Shown in pieces: positions 29,083 to 34,648 of a DNA stretch of 34,648 bases; the first letter of the stretch is position 1; each line of letters starts with the position of its first letter. Source of the stretch: Pseudomonas inefficax. Lineage in GTDB: Bacteria > Pseudomonadota > Gammaproteobacteria > Pseudomonadales > Pseudomonadaceae. The notes under the pieces were generated by a model. The model was not told the origin of the DNA and searched no databases. It saw only the letters and a list, made by a program, of their open reading frames with translations. A program made the translations under genes and the position numbers. Location: the NCBI RefSeq assembly GCF_900277125.1, contig NZ_OPYN01000024.1:1-34648 (forward strand). Direction: 5' to 3'.

Positions 29083-29556
29083 ATGAAGCGGTATAAAATC
29101 GAAGCCAATGGAGTAGATGCCTTCATCGCCAATATTTCACCCATGCTGGATGGCCTGGACGCCCAGATGGCAACCATGGCCCAGCCTCTTGCTGCCTGCC
29201 ATGATCCTATCAAGGACGATGCTGAGCTCCAGGCGCGGATGGCATTGATCGATAAGCTCTACTCGCATGCCGACAGCGAAGGTCACGCAGCAGCGCGCTT
29301 TGCGGAGATGGTGGCGGATCGTGTCCACGAGTATGAGAGTGAGTCGGTACTCGTGCCGTTTGCGAGCCAGGCCGAAGCATTGGCCTTCCTGCTGTCGGAC
29401 AGGGGGGTGAAGCAGAAGGACCTTGCCTCGATAGCAACTCAGAGCGCGGTTTCAGAGATTTTGAACAATAAGCGGAAGATGACGGTTGCCCAGATAAAGG
29501 GCTTTGCTGAGTTTTTCAGCGTACCGGTCGAGTTTTTCATGCATGGGGTGGTTTGA
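29083..29556 (+). CDS. HigA-type antitoxin/XRE-family regulator
   Basis: A 157-residue protein. The N-terminal two thirds are helical (MATMAQPLAACHDPIKDDAELQARMALIDKLYSHADSEGHAAARFAEMVADRVHEYESE) and the C-terminal part has an XRE HTH (ALAFLLSDRGVKQKDLASIATQSAVSEILNNKRKMTVAQIKGFAEFFSVPVEFF). This is typical of HigA antitoxins, which pair with HigB mRNA interferases. The start at 29083 has AGGTG seven bases upstream. No HigB reading frame is present in the 165 bases before it. It may be an orphan antitoxin or a stand-alone regulator. It is the last gene before the composition change. Confidence 0.75.
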   Translation: MKRYKIEANGVDAFIANISPMLDGLDAQMATMAQPLAACHDPIKDDAELQARMALIDKLYSHADSEGHAAARFAEMVADRVHEYESESVLVPFASQAEALAFLLSDRGVKQKDLASIATQSAVSEILNNKRKMTVAQIKGFAEFFSVPVEFFMHGVV

Positions 29557-29591
29557 AATCGGTAGGGGCGCTGGGACGGGACACAGAAAGC

Positions 29592-29624
29592 AAAAAAGGC
29601 CCACCTTTCGGTGAGCCTTTTTTG
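29592..29624 (+). terminator. Intrinsic terminator of the HigA-type gene
   Basis: AAAAAAGGC and GCCTTTTTT flank CACC-TTTC-GGTG, with a single c/a mismatch in the stem. The stem ends in a six-base T-run. It marks the left edge of the AT-rich tract. Confidence 0.85.
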
Positions 29625-29888
29625 ATACTGCGTATGGTGGCATCAGGAGTCGAATAATTTATTAACTATTTGATTTAAATGAGATTTCTGACTTGGTGTG
29701 AAGAGACTTTCCCTTCGGCTATCCTCAATCTTGCTATGCAGCGACCAGATACTAGAAGCTCCTTATGCTACCTAATAGCCATGGACGAGGTAGTGGCTTT
29801 TTGATACGTTGCTTGGGGGGGCTGTTTCTTGGTGTCAAGACTCAGTCAAACTAATGAATACTTGTGGTCGTGGTTGTGAGTCGCAGTC
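29625..29888 (+). promoter_or_regulatory. Leader of the reverse transcriptase operon
   Basis: This stretch has no gene. CTACCT (29768-29773) pairs with AGGTAG (29788-29793) and a T5 run follows at 29798-29802, like an attenuator or an upstream terminator. TCTTG (29827-29831) and CAAGA (29836-29840) form a hairpin with a GTGT loop. TTGGTG and TAATGA, 17 bases apart, are a weak promoter match near 29830-29858. The composition here is intermediate between the core genome and the AT-rich genes that follow. Confidence 0.4.
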
Positions 29889-31154
29889 ATGATGATAGAA
29901 ATACCTTACACAGCCAAAAATCTTGCTGAGTGTATAAGTTTTCAAGATATTATTAAACTCCCGCATTTGCAAGATCGAGCGCAACGTGCTGAGCTTGCTA
30001 AGAAGTCATTAAGTCTTATTGCGCGTAGTCAGTCCTTTTTAGGCTGCTTGAATCGTATAAGAATTGGTGGTGATGACGGTTATGTATTTAATTCCCTAAA
30101 GTCAGAGCTGGTGGCGCGACTTGCCTCAAGAAATATAAAGGCAAATTATGGAATAAAGCAGTCTGATAGACAAACAATTATTGCAAATGCGATAACGCTT
30201 TTTAAGGAGGGTACGCCGTTTGATGTTTATAGATTTGACATTAAGAAGTTTTATGAGAATGTGGATTTAAAGATACTTTTCGAGCGTTTGATGCTTGATG
30301 GGAAGTGCTCTTGGCAAACTCTTGTTTTGGTGGATCAGTTTTTTAAAACGCTTTCGGCTAGTGGTGTTTCAGGTTTGCCTCGTGGCTTGAGTATAAGTGC
30401 TACACTCTCCGAGTTCTATTTGAAAGAGTTTGATCTGGCCATATCATCAATGAGTGAGGTTTTTTACTATGCAAGATTTGTTGATGATATTTTAATTGTC
30501 GCATCGGGTAGTTCGTCTAGAACGGATTTCGAAAAGAAAGTTGAAGACAATCTGCCGCAAGGTTTAGAGTTTCATGGCGGTGGAAAGCGAGAGTACATCC
30601 CCGTGGCTCGCTTGACACAGGGGAGCGGTAAAATCCTTAAGAAATTTGATTACTTGGGCTATGGCCTACAAATTTTTAACGAAGCTTCCCACGAGGCTGT
30701 AAATGGAATTCAGCGGCGTAAGGTTGTTTGCGATATTTCGGATGGAAAAGTCGCCAAAATAAAAATGAGGCTTCTCCAGTCGTACACAAGCTATCTATCA
30801 AGCTATCAATACCCTAGTGACTTTTTGTTGTTAAAAAACAGAATTAGAGCTCTGGCGGGTAATTTCTACATTGTCGATCCTATGACTGGGGTGGATATTA
30901 AAACCGGGATATATTTTAACTATATCCATAAAAATTCAATAGGGCGTTGCGCCCTCGATGAATTGGACTCCTTCTCAAGGGGTATTCTTTTTTCTAGTAA
31001 ACATAAATTGTCTCGGCGAATTTCGGCGGCCCTGTCTTTGAGTAAGCGTAAACAGTTGGCCGGTTTTAGCTTTAGGACCGGCTTTGAAAAGGCGCGATTT
31101 CACTCCTTTAAATATGACGTGCTTAAGAAAATAAAGGAGTGCTGGCGTAAATGA
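29889..31154 (+). CDS. drt3a: Defence-associated reverse transcriptase Drt3a (UG3 class)
   Basis: A 421-residue reverse transcriptase that probably belongs to DRT type 3 antiphage systems. Motif A is YRFDIKKFYENVD with catalytic D117, motif B is SGLPRGLSISATLSEFYL (about 161-178) and motif C is ARFVDDILIVA with the DD pair at 199-200. DYLGYGLQIF follows in the connecting strand. There is no maturase, endonuclease or integrase domain, which separates it from group II intron and retron enzymes. Known work on DRT3 (recalled, not checked) assigns this subunit to copying the ncRNA template into poly(GT). The start is 29889 or 29892 (MMIEIP), with no strong ribosome binding site. It overlaps drt3b by ATGA. 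Codons are visibly AT-rich, unlike the core genes, so it is likely acquired. Confidence 0.85.
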   Translation: MMIEIPYTAKNLAECISFQDIIKLPHLQDRAQRAELAKKSLSLIARSQSFLGCLNRIRIGGDDGYVFNSLKSELVARLASRNIKANYGIKQSDRQTIIANAITLFKEGTPFDVYRFDIKKFYENVDLKILFERLMLDGKCSWQTLVLVDQFFKTLSASGVSGLPRGLSISATLSEFYLKEFDLAISSMSEVFYYARFVDDILIVASGSSSRTDFEKKVEDNLPQGLEFHGGGKREYIPVARLTQGSGKILKKFDYLGYGLQIFNEASHEAVNGIQRRKVVCDISDGKVAKIKMRLLQSYTSYLSSYQYPSDFLLLKNRIRALAGNFYIVDPMTGVDIKTGIYFNYIHKNSIGRCALDELDSFSRGILFSSKHKLSRRISAALSLSKRKQLAGFSFRTGFEKARFHSFKYDVLKKIKECWRK

Positions 31155-33133
31155 AAGCTGGATTTAGGCGTGTTAAGAAAGAAGATTTTTCAAGGGTGGT
31201 TTTGACGGAGACCTGTCCATACGAAGTACCTATAATATTTAGTAACCTAGGCTTTTACTGGCATCTGAAAAAACATGAGACAGGTGAGGGGCTTTTTCCA
31301 GATGTTATGGGGCACTTGTTCTGTCGTGACTTGAGTTCGGATTATACGATTCCATTAAGTTATAAAATTCGTAAAGATGAGAACTCATTTAGAACACTGT
31401 CGCTTCTGCATCCTCGCGCGCAATTCAGATTTGTTGAATTTTATAAGACGTTCGGTGAGCAGGTCATCTTTTCGTGTACTAAAAGCTCGTTTAGCATCAG
31501 GCATCCAAGTGGTGTCGCCAGCAAGTATTACACCAAAAGTGAGAATGATAACATAAGCAAATATCGATCTAGCCAGGTGGTAGTCTCTTCTGCTGAGTCG
31601 CGTACAAAATACCTGTCATCTTATTTTTCTTATTCTGGTTATACGCGATTATATCGTTTTTTTGAGTCTTATGATTTTTTGCAGTTAGAAAGACAGTACT
31701 CATCTTTTTGGTCAGTTGATATCTCTAAGTTTTTTGATAGTATTTACACTCACTCTATTACTTGGGCTTTGAAAACTAAAGAGTTCTCAAAAAACCATTC
31801 CGCCGTCAAAAATTCGTTCGGGGCTGTATTTGATCGCCTGATGCAGGCATCTAATTATAATGAGACGGCAGGGATCGTTATTGGTCCGGAGGTTTGCAGG
31901 ATATTTGCTGAAGTCATTTTTCAGCAGATCGATAGTGATATTCAAGGAGAGCTAAGTTCAAAAGGTTTAGTTGTCGGGCGTGATTACACTGTGCGGAGGT
32001 ATGTTGATGATGTCTTCATATTTGCAATTAGTGATCACGTCGCAAGCGATGTGTATCATGCTGTTGAGATTCATGCGAAGAAATACAAGCTCAACATAAA
32101 TAAAGAAAAAACCGTTAAGGCCACAAGGCCATTTGTTACTGAAAAAACGAAATCGCTGAAAGCAGTAAGGTACGCGCTCGCTAAGCTTATTGAAAGACTT
32201 CTACCCAAGACTGAGTCAGATGAGGATGGAGTTTATGTGCCTCATAGGCTTTATAATAGAAGACGAGTAGCAGTAGACTTTATTGGGGAGGTGAAGTCTG
32301 CATGTATAGGCGATCCAGAATCTTATGGTGTAATGTGTGGTTACTTGATGTCGGCGCTAACCAGGGTTTTGACCCAAGTAACAGAGAAAAATATTTCTCG
32401 CTCATTTGATAGTTCTGAAGTTGGTCATAAGTTTTTTGGGTTTTATCATGTTCTAATTGAAATAATATTTCACTTGTTTACGGTGAATCCTAGTCATGTC
32501 GGATCGGTGAAAATATTTATAGCCTCAACGCTGTCATGTTCTTTCTTTGAAGCGCATCTGCCAGGCGAATTAAATTCAATAAAAAGTAAGATATATACTT
32601 GTTGTCGAGATTTTTTCGAAAGCAGTGAGTATGCAAAAATATCTGAGGGTAATAATGATCACGCTATGCTTGAAGCACTGAACTTGCTTGTTGTACTTAA
32701 AGGGCTAGGGGGCAATTATTTGCTGCCGCGTGATACGTTGCAGAGAATCGTAAATTTTTCGGCTGGTAGGCAGTTGTCATATTTTGAAATTGTTGTATTG
32801 CTTTATTATGTTGAGAACATCCCTTCCTATGCCGCGATAAAAAAAATTTTGTTGGCGTCTATAAAGGAAAGGCTTGATGATCTTTCTGATATTAGATCGA
32901 GCGCAGAAAAGATTTATCTCTTTTTGGATGTTATGACTTGTCCCTTCGTTGAGGATAAAGTTAAATCAAGATTTACAGTGGCCTTGTATAAGCAGATTAA
33001 CGAAAAAAACCCAACGCCGTCACAAGCTTCAGATCTTATGTTGAGGCTGAGTAAGTATCCATGGTTTGTTTCGTGGAAAGACGCTGATTTTCTTTCATCG
33101 CTTGAGAAGAAAGAGTTGCTAAAAGGGTATTAG
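31151..33133 (+). CDS. drt3b: Defence-associated reverse transcriptase Drt3b (UG8 class)
   Basis: A 660-residue second RT. The N terminus has VVLTETCPYEVPIIFSNLGFY (about 16-36). The RT motifs are WSVDISKFFDSIYTH with D190 (motif A), TAGIVIGPEVCRIFAEVIFQ (motif B, about 239-258) and RRYVDDVFIFA with YVDD at 284-287 (motif C). The C-terminal 300 residues are helical and unlike other families I know. In the described DRT3 system this subunit makes poly(AC) without a nucleic acid template, with an active-site Glu near the N terminus taking part (recalled). E25 in CPYEVP is the candidate here (inference). AAAGGAG lies ten bases before the start, and the stop of drt3a overlaps. It is AT-rich like drt3a. 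The ncRNA follows directly. Confidence 0.85.
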   Translation: MKAGFRRVKKEDFSRVVLTETCPYEVPIIFSNLGFYWHLKKHETGEGLFPDVMGHLFCRDLSSDYTIPLSYKIRKDENSFRTLSLLHPRAQFRFVEFYKTFGEQVIFSCTKSSFSIRHPSGVASKYYTKSENDNISKYRSSQVVVSSAESRTKYLSSYFSYSGYTRLYRFFESYDFLQLERQYSSFWSVDISKFFDSIYTHSITWALKTKEFSKNHSAVKNSFGAVFDRLMQASNYNETAGIVIGPEVCRIFAEVIFQQIDSDIQGELSSKGLVVGRDYTVRRYVDDVFIFAISDHVASDVYHAVEIHAKKYKLNINKEKTVKATRPFVTEKTKSLKAVRYALAKLIERLLPKTESDEDGVYVPHRLYNRRRVAVDFIGEVKSACIGDPESYGVMCGYLMSALTRVLTQVTEKNISRSFDSSEVGHKFFGFYHVLIEIIFHLFTVNPSHVGSVKIFIASTLSCSFFEAHLPGELNSIKSKIYTCCRDFFESSEYAKISEGNNDHAMLEALNLLVVLKGLGGNYLLPRDTLQRIVNFSAGRQLSYFEIVVLLYYVENIPSYAAIKKILLASIKERLDDLSDIRSSAEKIYLFLDVMTCPFVEDKVKSRFTVALYKQINEKNPTPSQASDLMLRLSKYPWFVSWKDADFLSSLEKKELLKGY

Positions 33134-33144
33134 TAATATAGATT
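33116..33144 (+). promoter_or_regulatory. Possible promoter of the DRT3 ncRNA
   Basis: TTGCTA (33116-33121) and TAGATT (33139-33144) are 17 bases apart and would start transcription at about 33151, exactly at the first base of the CTGCAGGG segment where the folded RNA begins. The site lies partly inside the drt3b end. It is a moderate match only (four of six at -10). Confidence 0.4.
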
Positions 33145-33150
33145 TCTTAT

Positions 33151-33420
33151 CTGCAGGGTGTACCGGTCAGCTTTACAGTCTGATTTTAGGCTGGCTAACC
33201 GAAACCGATTCCGCTATCAGTCTTGGATGGACTCATTTCGGGGGGAGGGGAAGGAATCATTTGCTTGTAAGGGAATGGCGGGTAACCGCACACACTATAC
33301 TGATTGGATGCCCTGCCCTAGTTTCTGATTGTTCTGATCCTCCGTAAGGTCCCCGTATCATCAGGGAACACGTGTATCTGGGTATCTTCGCTTATATTGA
33401 TGTGTTCATCAGAACTTCTC
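33151..33420 (+). ncRNA. DRT3 template ncRNA
   Basis: Hand folding gives a compact RNA. P1 joins GCAGGGTGT(A)CCGGTCAG (33153-33170) with 33300-33316: 17 pairs, 13 Watson-Crick, four G-U, one bulged A at 33162. P2 joins CTTTACA (33171-33177) with TGTAAGG (33266-33272), directly stacked on P1. Inside P2 are CCGAAA/TTTCGG (33199-33204 with 33236-33241), AGTC/GACT (33219-33233) and TTAG/CTAA (33186-33198). P3 is GCGG-GTAA-CCGC (33278-33289), with a GNRA loop. ACACAC follows at 33290-33295, then TATA, then the second strand of P1. A further helix, GTTCTGAT/ATCAGAAC (33331-33338 with 33408-33415), may belong to the same RNA. The 3' end is not certain. Confidence 0.75.
33290..33295 (+). other. Candidate reverse-transcription template ACACAC
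   Basis: Six bases, single stranded in the fold, directly 3' of the P3 hairpin (CCGC ends at 33289) and four bases before helix P1. Copying from 33295 back to 33290 gives GTGTGT. The hairpin would stop the enzyme at the 5' edge, as template boundary elements do in telomerase RNA. Confidence 0.7.
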
Positions 33421-33829
33421 GCCCCTAACCTAGCTATCGTCCCCACGTCATCCCGCCAAGAATGTTGAGTGTTATCAGGGATCAAGGCCCCTGCAGCCTG
33501 TGGGGAATGTCCACTACGCAGGACTGGCGGCTCCTTACGTCCGGGAGCAAGGGCATCTCATGATCTGGCCTCCTGAGCACCGTTACCGGTGGGCGGGTGG
33601 AGGCTGCATTGGCTGACGAGACCAGTGCCGCGAGATCCTGAGCCGGGTGAACGCAGCGATGCGATGACCGGGGCATGCCTGACTGTCAGTCAGGTGCAGT
33701 CCATTCCCTGGTCTGCGGCACCATCATCTGCATGGTTGTTGCTGGTGACATCGGCTTTTTGTCACCCCAATTGTCATGAGGGGAATTGTTGCTGAGCCAT
33801 GTGCGATCAGGGCTGCAGCAGTGTCAGGA

Positions 33830-33863
33830 GCGCCCGTCTCTTTCCAGTGAAAGAGACGGGCGC
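33830..33863. repeat. 15-bp perfect inverted repeat, four-base loop
   Basis: GCGCCCGTCTCTTTC (33830-33844) and its reverse complement GAAAGAGACGGGCGC (33849-33863) flank CAGT. No T-run follows on either strand, so it is not a standard terminator. Confidence 0.85.
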
Positions 33864-34175
33864 AGGTTGGCGCACGCGAAATGGCCAAGCGGATAGGTTG
33901 CTGCTGAGCAGATGGGTTGGGTGGTTGCCGCAGGGGCAACGATATTGAGTTGGCATCCATCACATGGGTAGTGACCGTACGAACTGCCGGACGCGAATCG
34001 TACTTGAGGGTGAACCACCGCGGGAGCGGCGTGACCTTTAAGGTTCGGGTCACAGCTCTTGCGACTCCCGGTCTACGCTTGTGGACAATATTCGTCAAGC
34101 AGCGCGATATCAGGGATTTAGGGCCTGTGGATAAAACTACCCCCCGGTGGACATCAGTGGTTTTCCACAGACGTA

Positions 34176-34196
34176 TGCTGTGCCAGCAGTTTTTTT
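34176..34196 (+). terminator. Intrinsic terminator at the end of the structured tract
   Basis: TGCTG-TGC-CAGCA (34176-34188) followed by G and a run of seven T (34190-34196). It implies a forward transcript ending here although no gene does. Confidence 0.75.
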
Positions 34197-34205
34197 CTTA
34201 GGTAT

Positions 34206-34250
34206 GGTCCTTTCAAACGGGGCGGCTTTGCAGTCCCGTTTGAAAGGACC
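34206..34250. repeat. 16-bp perfect inverted repeat
   Basis: GGTCCTTTCAAACGGG (34206-34221) and its exact reverse complement (34235-34250) flank a 13-base loop. There is no T-run on the forward strand; the distance to the nearest gene on either side is over 100 bases. Confidence 0.85.
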
Positions 34251-34319
34251 CGCGCGGAGGAGCTTCATGCGGGTCTGTGGGTAACTTCACAGCGAGTTTG
34301 ATGCGGTGGTGCGGCGGGC

Positions 34320-34333
34320 TTGATTGAGATCAA
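34320..34333 (+). promoter_or_regulatory. Perfect Anr/FNR-type box
   Basis: TTGAT-TGAG-ATCAA matches the Anr/FNR consensus TTGAT-N4-ATCAA at all ten positions. The gene it would control is not clear: a forward frame starting beside it does not look coding and the reverse gene ends 50 bases away. Confidence 0.4.
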
Positions 34334-34383
34334 TCTTGGGGAGGAGTACAGCCACTACAAACAACTGACCCAACATTACCGGA

Positions 34384-34641
34384 TCAGTGGTGAGGGGGAC
34401 GCGTTGCCAACTGGGCATAGCCGTTCGGCAGATGATGGGCATCCACGAAGTGCCGGGTTTGCAGTTCTAGCACCATGTTCATCAGACTGGATACGGGCTC
34501 AGCCACGCCCCACGTAGCAGCAACCTTGTCGTAACGGTTTACCGCTTGCGCCTTTTCTACCTGTTTTCCATTCAGAGCTTGAGAAAGATCATTCCAGCGG
34601 GTGACTATCTTCTTCATCTGCTCGGCTTGTTCCGGCTTCAT
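34384..34641 (-). CDS. Hypothetical protein, possibly cut by the window end
   Basis: MKPEQAEQMKKIVTRWNDLSQALNGKQVEKAQAVNRYDKVAATWGVAEPVSSLMNMVLELQTRHFVDAHHLPNGYAQLATRPPHH is 85 residues, largely helical and without a signal peptide. I recognise no domain. The frame stays open to the window edge, so the start may lie outside. It could belong to a plasmid-derived or integrative element (inference from the surrounding sequence only). Confidence 0.5.
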   Translation of the reverse strand: MKPEQAEQMKKIVTRWNDLSQALNGKQVEKAQAVNRYDKVAATWGVAEPVSSLMNMVLELQTRHFVDAHHLPNGYAQLATRPPHH

Positions 34642-34648
34642 GCATGGA

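Larger units (their letters stand above)
33421..34196 (+). other. Gene-free tract rich in perfect hairpins
   Basis: About 780 bases without a convincing gene. Perfect hairpins include GCTCC/GGAGC (33530-33548), GCCTCC/GGAGGC enclosing CACCG-TTAC-CGGTG (33568-33604), CCTGACT-GTC-AGTCAGG (33678-33694), GGTGAC/GTCACC (33744-33766), GTTGCC/GGCAAC (33924-33940), GTACGA/TCGTAC (33977-34003), CGGGAG/CTCCCG enclosing GTGACC/GGTCAC (34021-34070) and a 14-bp bulged stem (34125-34170). A forward terminator ends it. It may be one or more structured RNAs, or DNA hairpins of an origin or transfer region. GC content is higher than in the RT genes. Confidence 0.55.
34080..34284. promoter_or_regulatory. DnaA-box-like sequences
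   Basis: TGTGGATAA (34126-34134, reverse complement TTATCCACA) and TTTTCCACA (34161-34169) match TTWTNCACA exactly, in opposite orientation. TGTGGACAA (34080-34088) and TGTGGGTAA (34276-34284) each differ at one position. The first two also form the arms of a hairpin, so their similarity to each other is not independent evidence. Confidence 0.35.

Noticed and set aside
29889..33133. Group II intron or retron explanation for the RT genes
   Set aside because: No maturase, endonuclease or intron domain V, and no msr/msd arrangement before the RT; two RTs in tandem with a downstream ACACAC RNA fit DRT3 better.
29625..33500. CRISPR array
   Set aside because: No regularly spaced direct repeats were seen here or elsewhere in the window.
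33678..33694. CCTGACT-GTC-AGTCAGG as a TetR-family operator
   Set aside because: It looks like such operators, but no TetR gene or promoter is near, and it fits the general hairpin pattern of the tract.
33724..34098. Reverse-strand frame of 124 residues in the structured tract
   Set aside because: Composition is unlike a folded protein, no ribosome binding site, and it crosses several perfect hairpins.
33917..34201. Forward frame of 94 residues ending in the terminator
   Set aside because: It runs through the terminator stem and T-run, and no domain or ribosome binding site is visible.
34320..34517. Forward frame of 65 residues beside the Anr-like box
   Set aside because: Begins inside the palindrome, overlaps the reverse gene and has no protein-like sequence after the first 25 residues.

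Overview
The window looks like a Pseudomonas putida-group chromosome (inference from gene content and order, high GC, and many paired copies of repeats of the kind known from P. putida). From left to right the core part holds the end of hslR, a PAP2 phosphatase, hslO (Hsp33), pckA, a small thioesterase, a glycine-zipper protein, an fdhD-fdhF-like formate dehydrogenase pair, a BON-LysM protein, yrfG, the nudE-cysQ pair, the rmlC-dctB-dctD-thioesterase run, aguA, a TonB siderophore receptor, an OprD-family porin, an FMN glutamate-synthase-like protein, a response regulator/sensor kinase pair divergent from a second TonB receptor, a DUF3079 protein and a HigA-type antitoxin with no toxin beside it.

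Composition changes abruptly just after the terminator of the HigA-like gene (about 29625). The next 3.5 kb is AT-rich and encodes two overlapping reverse transcriptases of 421 and 660 residues. Their motifs and order match the two-RT defence system DRT type 3 (Drt3a of the UG3 class, Drt3b of the UG8 class). Directly downstream is a non-coding stretch that I folded by hand into a compact RNA. A 17-bp helix (33153-33170 with 33300-33316) stacks on a second helix, followed by a GNRA-capped hairpin, and then by ACACAC at 33290-33295. The single-stranded ACACAC lies exactly between the hairpin and the long helix. This matches the ncRNA template that, as I recall the published work, Drt3a copies into poly(GT), while Drt3b makes the complementary poly(AC) without a nucleic acid template. 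The gene pair plus the template RNA is the most interesting system in the window.

Right of this RNA (33420-34383) I see no convincing gene. Instead there is a run of perfect short-loop hairpins, a 15-bp hairpin, an intrinsic terminator at 34176-34196, DnaA-box-like sequences, an isolated 16-bp inverted repeat and a perfect Anr/FNR-type box. This GC-richer tract may be another structured RNA or an origin/transfer-type region of a mobile element; I cannot decide which. A short unrecognised reverse-strand gene lies at the very end.

The core genes show typical housekeeping and nutrient-scavenging modules: gluconeogenesis (pckA), redox chaperone (hslO), C4-dicarboxylate sensing (dctBD), nucleotide and PAP turnover (yrfG, nudE, cysQ), agmatine use (aguA) and iron uptake (two TonB receptors, one next to a two-component system). 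Inverted pairs of palindromic repeats sit in most gene ends between these modules.
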